From Oceanobacillus jeddahensis (GTDB lineage: Bacteria; Bacillota; Bacilli; Bacillales; Amphibacillaceae), in the NCBI RefSeq assembly GCF_000750635.1, contig NZ_CCDM010000006.1:62001-126000 (forward strand): a DNA stretch of 64,000 bases, read 5' to 3'. Position 1 is the stretch's first letter. The number at the start of each line of letters is the position of its first letter. The notes below the pieces were generated by a model. It worked only from the letters and a program-made list of their open reading frames with translations, was not told where the DNA came from and made no database searches. This document shows, piece by piece, positions 36,491 through 44,247 of the stretch. The translations under genes were made by a program, and so were the position numbers.

Positions 36491-37102
36491 ATGAATGGTT
36501 ATGAACGCCGTACAGAAATGAAAAAAGACAGAATAAGGTTTGCTACTTTAGAGCTTTTTTCCTTATATGATACTGATAAAATCAGTATGGCAGATATTGC
36601 CAAAAAAGCTGGTGTAGCTCCAGCGACTATCTATAATTATTTTGGACCGAAAGAAGAATTGGTGAAGAACACCATTATATATTTCATTGAGAAGAAGTGG
36701 GATACGTTGAAAAGAGCATTGGAAAGTGATCTGTCTTTCCCAAAATTAATGGAACAAATCATTTTTACTAGGAATGAATTAGAAGACAAAATAGACCTAG
36801 ATGTATTAAATAAATTAATAAGTACAAATCCCGATCCCGAGATAAAAAGTTTTATTGATGATTTCTATAATAATAGATTTCCAAATGCAATCTTAAAATT
36901 CATCGAAAAAGGGAGAGAAGAAAATTATATCCATGAAAAATTTTCTAATGAAGCAGTTATGATTTATCTTCAAACTTATCGTGATATGGCTCATCATCCC
37001 GAACTATTAAGTAATAAAAATACGGCATTGTTAAAAGAATTATATACTATGATGTTATATGGTCTTGCAGGGAAACATTTTAACGAGAACCATGACGAAT
37101 AA
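36491..37102 (+). CDS. TetR family regulator of the ABC exporter
   Basis: A 203-residue TetR-type repressor. The N-terminal helix-turn-helix is ISMADIAKKAGVAPATIYNYFGPKEELV (residues ~32-60), the signature of the family. The remaining ~140 residues are the all-helical ligand domain. It is divergent from the exporter genes and shares a 155-base control region with paired operator-like sequences. It probably represses both until the exported drug binds. A GAGGTG site precedes the start. Confidence 0.88.
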   Translation: MNGYERRTEMKKDRIRFATLELFSLYDTDKISMADIAKKAGVAPATIYNYFGPKEELVKNTIIYFIEKKWDTLKRALESDLSFPKLMEQIIFTRNELEDKIDLDVLNKLISTNPDPEIKSFIDDFYNNRFPNAILKFIEKGREENYIHEKFSNEAVMIYLQTYRDMAHHPELLSNKNTALLKELYTMMLYGLAGKHFNENHDE

Positions 37103-37187
37103 TTAATGACCATTGATGAAAAGATTTCTATCAAAAAATCTATCCTTAATAGTGATGTGAATGAGAGGAGGAATAGAATAACGAAAG

Positions 37188-37474
37188 TTTTAATATTTTT
37201 TGATAGAGAGAACTTGAAAAATCAGATGGCTGCTGGTTACAGCTCCACGAGAATTTCACTCCTGCAAATATTTCTTCTAGCCCTATTCATTGCTTGCGAC
37301 GCTTTAAACGCTCGAACTATGACGATAGGGGAGTATCATTATCCGAACTGATGGGTTATCGCCAGTAATCCACCACGATTACATGAGACAATGTATGTAT
37401 CGCTCGTTCCTTTTTGGGAAGTCTTGGCGTACTTGTCAGGTAGCTAACCATCAGTTGAATGTATCTGATTTTTT
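37188..37474 (+). ncRNA. Structured RNA-like segment, copy 2
   Basis: Nearly identical to 32408-32600 in its first ~190 bases, then diverging with structure kept. ATCAGAT (37221) pairs with ATCTGAT (37463) before six T. The hairpin at the first variable site is TACAT/ATGTA (37380-37395) instead of CTAAG/CTTAG. Blocks TATCGCTCG and GGCGTA are shared between the variable hairpins. This pattern of changed sequence but kept pairing argues for RNA structure. I saw no other gene in 37103-37609. Confidence 0.55.
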
Positions 37475-37609
37475 GTTATTTAATTTTCAAAGAACATTGG
37501 CTTATCAGCCTATCGAAATATACTGGAAACAGTATGCTTGGGTAGAATGATAAACTTCTAATCAGTAAGCGTGTAACGCCCCAACACGCTTCCAATGCTG
37601 GTAACGAGA

Positions 37610-37840
37610 TTATTTGATTTCAAAAGACAAAATTTTAGTGACTAGTCGTGTTTGCATTCGATCTCGCAAAACTTCATCCACGATCATGTGTTGATTCCCA
37701 TATTCATCTTTCATAGGGCGGAGGGAGCGTTTTGTGATATAACCTCTGTAGTGTTTTATAATGTAGTTAATTGCTTCTGTATCACCGTCCGCAGCCTGTA
37801 CAATAAGAGAAAAGGGAACCGGAGGATAGGTTGTTTTCAT
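37610..37840 (-). CDS. Orf8-type regulatory protein of the ICE, copy B
   Basis: A 76-residue protein closely resembling Tn916 Orf8: PFSLIVQAADGDTEAINYII, KHYRGYITKRSLRPMKDEYG and VLRDRMQTRLVTKILSFEIK. It overlaps the stop of the orf7-type gene by four bases, so they are translationally coupled. It is thought to help Orf7 activate transfer-gene transcription. It is followed on the minus strand by the region antisense to structured segment copy 2. Confidence 0.88.
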   Translation of the reverse strand: MKTTYPPVPFSLIVQAADGDTEAINYIIKHYRGYITKRSLRPMKDEYGNQHMIVDEVLRDRMQTRLVTKILSFEIK

Positions 37841-38259
37841 TCTGCATGCTCCTTTATAAATTTTTTAATCAAGGCTAGTCCACTGGTTCGGTGACGATAG
37901 ACTGTCGAACGACTTAATTTTAATAACTCTGCAATTTCCGTATCGCTCATTTCCATAAAGTAATACAGCAAAATGATGTTACGCTTTTTTACTGATAGAT
38001 TCCGTAGTGCTTCACCTAATAAATTACTTTTCACACCAATTCTAGAACCGTACAATGTGAACATTTGCAAATCGGTGGCATAGTGATCGACGGTAGAAAA
38101 CTGATTCACAAGATAATCTCCTATATCAGAAAAGGAAATTTCTTGTTTTGAAATTCTTGATAGGTATTTGAAATAATTTTTGCGTTCATCTTCCATCGCA
38201 CGCTTACAGATATAATCAAACTGGTTTTCTATGGTTGTTTGAAAAGAAGATGGCTTCAT
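37837..38259 (-). CDS. Orf7-type sigma-70-like factor of the ICE, copy B
   Basis: A 140-residue sigma-like factor matching Tn916 Orf7. The C-terminal region 4 reads SVKKRNIILLYYFMEMSDTEI, then the recognition helix LSRSTVYRHRTSGLALIKKF. ATG 38259 follows AAAGGGGGTGAG; the frame continues upstream but through the terminator-like leader. In Tn916 this gene is repressed by Orf9 and raised by read-through from tet(M). Here tet(M) is absent and the orf9 gene is broken, so control must differ. Confidence 0.88.
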   Translation of the reverse strand: MKPSSFQTTIENQFDYICKRAMEDERKNYFKYLSRISKQEISFSDIGDYLVNQFSTVDHYATDLQMFTLYGSRIGVKSNLLGEALRNLSVKKRNIILLYYFMEMSDTEIAELLKLSRSTVYRHRTSGLALIKKFIKEHAE

Positions 38260-38393
38260 TTTTCTCACCCCCTTTCGTGTTATGGAAGGAAGTGAGCGTA
38301 GCTCTTTTGTCTCCCTTTGTACTAAGTCCCAACACGAAAGGGCTGTTTGTTGCATTTTTAATGAAGAAATTTTTAAAAATGTTTTCAGCAAAC

Positions 38394-38436
38394 AAAAAAA
38401 CACATAAGCAGATGGCTCAATCTGTCTATGTGTTTT
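38394..38436 (-). terminator. Attenuator-like terminator before orf7 copy B
   Basis: On the minus strand AAAACACATA pairs with TATGTGTTTT, with an inner AGAT/ATCT pair and a run of T after it. It lies between the orf9 remnant and the orf7 start, so transcripts entering from the right must pass it. Confidence 0.75.
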
Positions 38437-38703
38437 GCTGATTTGTTCTATATGTCTTAAAAAACCACATTGAAGAGTATTTTTATCCAATGGTAGGTGA
38501 ACAAACTTTTTTTTTGATAAGATTTCAAAAAGAAAATATTGCTGAACAACAATATATTGCATGACGACTACCTCCTAGAAGCCGTCAACTCAGTAAAAGA
38601 TAAAGATTAGTACACCATTATCTATAGATTCTGTACAAAAATATAGACGGCGGTTATTAAATCGTCGTCTGGGAAAGGGGGTGTACTTTAACGCATGAAA
38701 AAG

Positions 38704-38753
38704 GGTACTGCCAGATAACGGTTTTTTTTATTTCCGTCTGACAGTACTTTTTG
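38704..38753 (+). terminator. Hairpin terminator in the orf7-orf9 intergenic region
   Basis: GTACTGCCAG-ATAACGG pairs with CCGTCTGACAGTAC across a T-rich loop, followed by TTTTTG. The rest of 38437-38852 contains only leader-type sequence, including a GACGGCGG/TCGTCGTC inverted pair near 38648-38670. Confidence 0.65.
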
Positions 38754-38852
38754 TTGTATGAAACACGTAATAGGAATTCCTTAACCACATAATACGCTTT
38801 GTTATACCTATTTCTGTTCTAACAGGAGCAATAAAATGTATAAAGGTAGTTT

Positions 38853-38987
38853 ATGATGCGTAAAAAAGAAGATAAATATGATTTTAGTGAGTTTGGACTG
38901 GCAACAAAAGAAGCTCGTACAAAACAAGGATTAACCTGATAACAAGTAGGAAAAAGAGCGACCCATATATCACTGCCCACCGGCTAG
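38853..38987 (+). pseudogene. 5' half of the orf9-type XRE repressor gene
   Basis: ATG ATG at 38853 opens MMRKKEDKYDFSEFGLATKE then ARTKQGLT, the N-terminus of the Tn916 Orf9 family of helix-turn-helix repressors. Two in-frame stops (TGA TAA) follow codon 28. Recognisable residues (QVGKR) continue to about 38965. The matching 3' half is at 43005-43203, and a 4-kb cargo block lies between. Orf9 normally represses orf7; this copy cannot make a full protein. Confidence 0.8.
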
Positions 38988-38991
38988 TTTT

Positions 38992-40281
38992 TTAATCCTC
39001 TTTTTCGAGTGTTTTTGCAAAAACACCCTTATACGTAAATGAGCGCCAAATCCATTCCATAGGACCGAATTTAAAATATTTTAACCATAGGTTGCTGGCG
39101 ATGATTTGTATACCAAAAATGATGAAGGCCAGAACGACTCCAAGGACGGGACCTAACTTCCCATACATACCAAAACCGTAACTATAAAAAATTAGTGTGC
39201 AAACGACTGTTTGTAATAAATAGTTTGTCAGTGCCATACGCCCTACAGCTTTTAAAGGACGCAGTATCCGCTGCCATATTTCTCTTTGCAAAAGCAACAG
39301 GACTGAAGTGATATAGAAAAAACATAGAGCCGGTGCACTGATCAGCACACCAATGATGTGTGCCATATTATAGCCTGAGTTCTGCGCATCTACCTGCGTC
39401 CGCAGAACAACTTGAACAATTAAAAAAACAGTGCCAATGATGAAGCTCCATCGCCACACTTTTTTTATGCCGGTACGATGTTGGTTCAGGTTTCTGAATA
39501 ATTCCTTTTTCCCCGCGTATGCACCGAACAAAAACATAGCCAGAATCATGGGCATCATAAATATGTTAAATTCCATGCCGAAGTCTGAATCGAGTAGACG
39601 TTGTATCAACATGTCCACATAGGTTCCTTGACTGTAAGCATGTACAGAATCTTGAATCAAATTCTCTATGACTAAAACGGAAGGTGCCCGGGCAGCCATA
39701 AAGTTATCAAATAAAAAGGTTTGTATAATCATGAACAGACAGGAGGCCATAAGCAGTCCGACTGCCCAGGTAAGCATTGTTTTGGCCGATTTGTGATAGA
39801 AAAAAATTAACAGGAAGCCGAGCAAGGCATAAGGTAACAAAATATCACCAGACCAAATGAGATAGGTATGAATAAGTCCGAGTACAAATAAAAATAGTAA
39901 CCGTCTGACATACAATCGAATAGGACGATCCGTTTTATGCTTTGCCCGTTGGAGAAAAATCATAAATCCCAGACCAAATAAGAATGAAAATATGGTAAAA
40001 AACTTTTGTTCAACAAACAGATAAATAAACCACAAAGCGGTCTGATCCCAAGCATTTTGCCACCAGCCTGTTTCGATTATGCTGGTATACAGGTAAGGAT
40101 ATGAGAATATTTGCATGTTGGCGATCAATATCCCCAGCAGAGCCATTCCTCGGATTAAATCCAGTTCCCCAATACGTTTCGTAGTAGAAGTCGGGGTAGC
40201 AATATGATTTTGCCCGTCGTTTGCCATATAGAAACTTTCCTCCCTTTTCCTCAAGCTGATTTTCTCTTCTGACTCATTCAT
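38992..40281 (-). CDS. DUF418 (YeiB-like) membrane protein
   Basis: A 429-residue protein with about ten membrane helices. The N-terminal RIGELDLIRGMALLGILIANMQIFSYP motif and the later VGRMALTNYLLQTVVCTLIFY and FKFGPMEWIWRSFTYKG motifs define DUF418. The family is broadly linked to acyltransferase-like membrane proteins; function is unknown. It has a MerR-type promoter (40312-40343) nearly identical to that of the merR-like gene at 42078-42839, so the two belong to one regulon. GGGGAGG precedes the start. Confidence 0.85.
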   Translation of the reverse strand: MNESEEKISLRKREESFYMANDGQNHIATPTSTTKRIGELDLIRGMALLGILIANMQIFSYPYLYTSIIETGWWQNAWDQTALWFIYLFVEQKFFTIFSFLFGLGFMIFLQRAKHKTDRPIRLYVRRLLFLFVLGLIHTYLIWSGDILLPYALLGFLLIFFYHKSAKTMLTWAVGLLMASCLFMIIQTFLFDNFMAARAPSVLVIENLIQDSVHAYSQGTYVDMLIQRLLDSDFGMEFNIFMMPMILAMFLFGAYAGKKELFRNLNQHRTGIKKVWRWSFIIGTVFLIVQVVLRTQVDAQNSGYNMAHIIGVLISAPALCFFYITSVLLLLQREIWQRILRPLKAVGRMALTNYLLQTVVCTLIFYSYGFGMYGKLGPVLGVVLAFIIFGIQIIASNLWLKYFKFGPMEWIWRSFTYKGVFAKTLEKED

Positions 40282-40311
40282 TTGAAAACCTCCCCACTAT
40301 TTGTCATGATT

Positions 40312-40343
40312 ACTATACATCCTCACGTTGCCGTAAGAGTCAA
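40312..40343 (-). promoter_or_regulatory. MerR-type promoter of the DUF418 gene
   Basis: On the minus strand TTGACT (40338-40343) and TATAGT (40312-40317) are separated by 20 bases, longer than usual. The spacer holds the dyad CTTACGGCAACGTGAG (40322-40337). An overlong spacer with an internal dyad is the hallmark of MerR-activated promoters. The rest of 40282-40646 shows no supported gene other than the weak frame at 40469-40654. Confidence 0.8.
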
Positions 40344-40468
40344 TAGTTATTTAAAAAATGACAATAAATTTATTTAATGGTTTAATTTTAAAACCTCAAA
40401 CACACATAACCTCGCCCTGATTTTTTGGACGAGGTTAAAATAAGTTTATTCCTGAACTATTCATACTT

Positions 40469-40654
40469 CTAATTGAAAGGTTTAAATGAAAAGAAAATTG
40501 AATTATTTTCTATATCAAAAATGAGTTCTCTCCCATTTATTTCATGCATTCTATATCTGTCACAGTTACTTGGCAGATACGAGATTACAAACTTTTTAGA
40601 TTTTTTTATGAATAATTCAGGTATAATTAAATAGATACAGCTTTGCTCATGCAA
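40469..40654 (-). CDS. Possible 61-residue protein coupled to the small gene upstream
   Basis: A TTG-initiated frame whose start overlaps the stop of the 40647-40772 gene (TTGCATGA). It could be a frameshifted continuation of that gene or a coupled small protein. The sequence (CIYLIIPELFIKKSKKFVIS) is not recognised, and no independent ribosome site is seen. Confidence 0.25.
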   Translation of the reverse strand: MHEQSCIYLIIPELFIKKSKKFVISYLPSNCDRYRMHEINGRELIFDIENNSIFFSFKPFN

Positions 40655-40772
40655 TAACTTCTGTCAATATGTTCGGTTCTTGTATTTTGTTCATAAAACT
40701 TTCCACTTCATCCTTAGAATAAAATTCATACATGGTAAAATCAGATTCAAGAAAAATAGTTATCACCCACAT
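40647..40772 (-). CDS. Small protein of 41 residues
   Basis: ATG 40772 follows a GAGGTG site and encodes MWVITIFLESDFTMYEFYSK followed by DEVESFMNKIQEPNILTEVIA. It resembles the start of small conserved Bacillaceae proteins that begin MWVIT and contain an MYEF motif, but it looks shortened at the C-terminus. It lies between the DUF418 gene and the acyltransferase pseudogene. Confidence 0.45.
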   Translation of the reverse strand: MWVITIFLESDFTMYEFYSKDEVESFMNKIQEPNILTEVIA

Positions 40773-40910
40773 TGAAGGTTCACCTCATTTTATTGTGTAC
40801 TTTGTATTTATTCAAATAATCATTTAGCTACCAGCTAAATGGAAACTATTTGATAAAACATTGAACGCTGATAACCGTTGTGCACATAGCAATTCGTTCG
40901 AAGCAATCTC

Positions 40911-42012
40911 TTAAATCCAAGATCGCAAAGGCGTACGTTCTTTTAAAAATGTAGCTATGATCCATGAAAGGAAAACGCATAGGATAACCTGAAAGATATA
41001 CTTTCCGATGGTTGGTATATTGATAGCACTCATTAAATATACAACCACATAGACAATGAGATAATGCACGATATATGTGTTATAGCTATTTGCTGATAAT
41101 CTCAGCATACCGTCAGACCGTTTGTTGAAAAATCTTTTAAACAAAGCAATCAGCAGCATTACTCCAGCAAATGTCATGCCATTGGTGGCAAATGCCAGAA
41201 GTGGATCATTTCCCGCACCCTCAATTGGGTTGATATCTTTGATCACCATTGTTCCCCCATAAAGAAGGAAGTTGGCTGCATAGGCAATGACCCAAGGAAA
41301 AATCCGAACCGTATGCTCATCCGTAAACCACATCTTCATGGAAGCATATATCCCCAATGCAAAATACGCTGCATAGACAGGGAGCATCACTGGAGAAAAG
41401 TAAAGAATATAAAAGCTGATAAACACTTGAGGCTCATAGAAGAACCCCATACCATAGTACAAGACAAATGTGAGGGCCAGAAACAGTATGTATACCCGAC
41501 TTGGTACGTGGTGGTCAGAACCCACCGCTTGAACATTCCAATACTGTAACCTGTAAATAATCGGTATGGAGATAAGAGAGAATAGCAACAAAATACCAAT
41601 AAACCACAAATGATGCAGATCAATGTTTTCCGGATGAAAGAAGTCTGTAAACCAAAATTCTATCAAACCAGCATTACTTCCCCAAGACCGGTTCGCAATA
41701 TACTGTGCCAGCGGAGCTAAAATGACAAGTCCAAAAAGATAGGGAATCCCCAACTTAATAAGTCTATCTTTTGCAAACTGCGAACTTCCCTTTTTCTTAT
41801 ACGAACCTATAACAAAATATCCCGCAATAAAAAACATGATCGAATTTAGCATAGGTCCACTTATCAGAAACGTCATAGTCATAAATAGTGGGTCGTACTG
41901 GATTTTGGACATATTCAAACGCGTTAGTGTAAAGAAGTGTCACATGATAAACAATGACCATCGTAATCGTAAAAATTCGAAGATGATCCAAAAAGTAAAT
42001 TCTTTTCTTCAT
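40911..42012 (-). pseudogene. Acyltransferase family 3 gene with a frameshift
   Basis: Two overlapping frames together give one acyltransferase-3 protein of about 365 residues. The first (from ATG 42012) encodes KKRIYFLDHLRIFTITMVIV and YHVTLLYTN, the family's N-terminal motif with the catalytic His. The second continues with LISGPMLNSIMFFIAGYFV and nine further helices to 40911. The shift lies near 41880-41910. Members O-acylate cell-wall or exopolysaccharide sugars. The gene is either inactive or carries a sequencing error. An AGGAGG-type site precedes the first frame, and the merR-like gene lies just upstream. Confidence 0.78.
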
Positions 42013-42077
42013 TATTCGTTCCTCCTTGCTTTAAAACTGCTCTGCAATACCTCTTAAAATGTCTCATTTCGTTCCAT

Positions 42078-42839
42078 TCATTCCCGATGATCCGCTCGAC
42101 CCTTTCCGATTTCCCCCCATTTTGCTTCATAATGATCCATGATACTTTCAATGTATTGAATAACATCATCATCCAACATGAACAAATTTCCTTCCTTTGG
42201 CGGTTGCTTTTGAAGCAACCAATACTTTTCAATAAGTGCGGAATCACCATAAAAAGTATTTTCAAGAAAATATACGAGTTTATTAGCCAAATCCTGTGAC
42301 TCGGGTGATTCAGGCTCTTCGTTCTTTTGCTCCTTGGCAGTCTTCAACAACGCAACCAACTCTTTGGACTCTCTTTCACCCAAATCCAAACCAGGGTTTT
42401 TCAAGATGTTCAGCTCGCGTTCATCAAAATACTGTTCCAAAAATAAATGATTGTTGTAGCGTTCTTCTTCCGTCTGTCTGACAAATTGAAAAATATTTCT
42501 CCAGCTTAGCTCCTGCTCAATCTGAGATAAATGATAAGACATTCGCATCGTCTTTTCTAAATCACGGAGCCTTTCTTTTTCCTTCGCGATGAGCGCCAAC
42601 TGTTCTTCAAAAACGTTTTCCCAATTTTTTTGATCCAGAATGGTTTTAATTTCGTTTAATGGAAAGCCAAGTTCCTTCAGGGCAATAATCCGCTGTAATG
42701 TAATGATATTTTCGTTTGAGTAGAAACGGTAACCCGATTCTGCGGTATAAGAGGGTTTCAACAGATTGATCTCATCGTAATATCTGAGTGTCCGAACGGT
42801 TATGTTCATTTCTTTTGCTACTTCTCCAATACTGTACAT
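42078..42839 (-). CDS. MerR family transcriptional activator
   Basis: A 253-residue regulator. The N-terminal winged helix reads MYSIGEVAKEMNITVRTLRYYDEINLLKPSY, with GYRFYSNENIITLQRI, the MerR signature. A coiled-coil dimerisation helix follows (residues ~75-115), then a ~130-residue effector domain without the Cys pattern of metal sensors. It probably binds an organic compound. Its own promoter and that of the DUF418 gene share the same dyad, so it likely autoregulates and activates that gene. ATG 42839 follows GGAGG. Confidence 0.88.
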   Translation of the reverse strand: MYSIGEVAKEMNITVRTLRYYDEINLLKPSYTAESGYRFYSNENIITLQRIIALKELGFPLNEIKTILDQKNWENVFEEQLALIAKEKERLRDLEKTMRMSYHLSQIEQELSWRNIFQFVRQTEEERYNNHLFLEQYFDERELNILKNPGLDLGERESKELVALLKTAKEQKNEEPESPESQDLANKLVYFLENTFYGDSALIEKYWLLQKQPPKEGNLFMLDDDVIQYIESIMDHYEAKWGEIGKGRADHRE

Positions 42840-42868
42840 CGTGAACCTCCACACTATTTGTCGTAATT

Positions 42869-42900
42869 ACTATACATCCTTACGTCAACGTAAGAGTCAA
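42869..42900 (-). promoter_or_regulatory. MerR-type promoter of the merR-like gene
   Basis: On the minus strand TTGACT (42895-42900) and TATAGT (42869-42874) flank a 20-base spacer with the perfect-arm dyad CTTACGTTGACGTAAG (42879-42894). The surrounding ~60 bases are nearly identical to the DUF418 promoter. Confidence 0.82.
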
Positions 42901-43004
42901 TACATTATTTAAAAAGGTATGTTAAATTTCAATGTTGATTACCAGTCAAAAATATAACCACCCTTAAATTGGAGTTGCCGCTGGCCTTATTGGTGTGGAT
43001 GTCA

Positions 43005-43203
43005 TCTTTGGGCAACATTCATTCAGGTGCTTTATGACCTTGTATCATTGCTTGAAGTGTCTGTTGACGAGTTTTCCTTGCCCACTAATGATCTGGAAAA
43101 AAGAACCAGACGTCTACAGGTAGAAAAACTCATGGATAGCTTCACTGATAAATAGTTAGCACTTATGGAAGTATTACAGACAAATCATAAAATCTATACA
43201 TAA
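43005..43203 (+). pseudogene. 3' half of the orf9-type XRE repressor gene
   Basis: Translated with one frame change, it reads [21 protein letters not shown], then [17 protein letters not shown], a stop, and LALMEVLQTNHKIYT. This matches the C-terminal part of Tn916 Orf9-family repressors. With 38853-38987 it forms one gene interrupted by ~4 kb carrying the DUF418, acyltransferase and merR-like genes. Confidence 0.78.
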
Positions 43204-43208
43204 CAGAA

Positions 43209-43251
43209 AGAGCCAATAAGATGAGAATATGAATCTCAAATTATCGGCTCT
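43209..43251 (+). terminator. Hairpin after the orf9 remnant
   Basis: AGAGCC (43209) pairs with GGCTCT (43246), with inner TGAGA/TCTCA pairs and ATAA/TTAT. No long T-run follows. Confidence 0.6.
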
Positions 43252-43257
43252 GCGTCA

Positions 43258-43713
43258 TTAATTCGTGAGTTTGTATCCTTTGAGATACCTAATTGGCAAA
43301 TATATGAAAAGGACTTGATTGCTTACAAAGCACTTAACGGGGTACCTGTGGAAAGTTAAAGACAGAAATCCAGAGATTATGTTTGGAGGGAGATAATAAG
43401 AAAGAAGTCCCTGAACAATTTCATGAATCTCTAGCAAAAGTGTTAGCTGAATTGCATCAGTTACCAAAGCAACGTACAGAAGGTGTCAAATTACCTGTAG
43501 AGGAAGCAAGTGATTTAATACTCATAATGAATAAGCGGGTGGATCATGTAAAAGAGACGTTTGGTGTTGATCAATCATTATGTAACAGGGGGCAAGACAT
43601 GGACATTAATAAAAGAACATGTGTTGGAACGCATGGCGACGTACTCAATCGAAATTGCCGAGTTTGTCATGGTACCCGGAACAGAAGAACATGAACAAAT
43701 GGCAAAAAATTAG
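43258..43713 (+). pseudogene. Internally deleted macrolide 2'-phosphotransferase (mph-type) gene
   Basis: Read across frames, the segment encodes FVSFEIPNWQIYEKDLIAYK, ALNGVPV, a stop and a shift, EVPEQFHESLAKVLAELHQL, RVDHVKETFGVDQSL, then TGGKTWTLIKEHVLERM and IAEFVMVPGTEEHEQMAKN with stop 43711-43713. These match Mph family proteins at both ends. The joint after TFGVDQSL removes roughly 100 residues including the catalytic HGD and metal-binding Asp motifs. The N-terminal lobe is also incomplete. It cannot be active. Confidence 0.82.
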
Positions 43714-43741
43714 CTGCGTTTCTATAGTTCAAATAAAAAAA

Positions 43742-43762
43742 TTATACAATAAGATTGTATAA
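43742..43762. repeat. Perfect 9-bp inverted repeat upstream of the rpoB paralogue
   Basis: TTATACAAT, three bases, ATTGTATAA. It lies 29 bases after the mph remnant and 485 bases before rpoB. It may be an operator or a leftover of the mph control region. Confidence 0.5.
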
Positions 43763-44058
43763 ATGCGTTGATTGTAATTAAGAAATATGGTAGATTTGTA
43801 TAGATGCACTTTGAAAAAGGGGGGTTATGCATAGATATCCTATTTTAATTATATAACAGCTGATCTTGTTTAGTCAACACTTTTTAAAAAGTTTTTTTTG
43901 AGGGTTTAGTACGTTAGTACAAAGGAAAGGATATTGCAGAAATAGGAATAGTCAGCTAAACAGGTGAATGAGTTAGTTTAGTGCTGAATGAATAAAAAGG
44001 AGAGGAGAGAAATATTCATCACTTCTTTTACAGCTCCGAGCTGGACACCATTTTTTGA

Positions 44059-44175
<117 letters not shown>

Positions 44176-44247
44176 AAGGCGGGCAGCCAATTTGGGTACA
44201 TGGAACAGGGATATCTGTAAAAATATTTGATTTAAGGGGTGAAGCAG

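Noticed and set aside
43258-43713. An intact aminoglycoside or macrolide phosphotransferase
   Set aside because: The HGD catalytic loop and metal-binding Asp are missing, and stops and frame changes interrupt the remaining homology.
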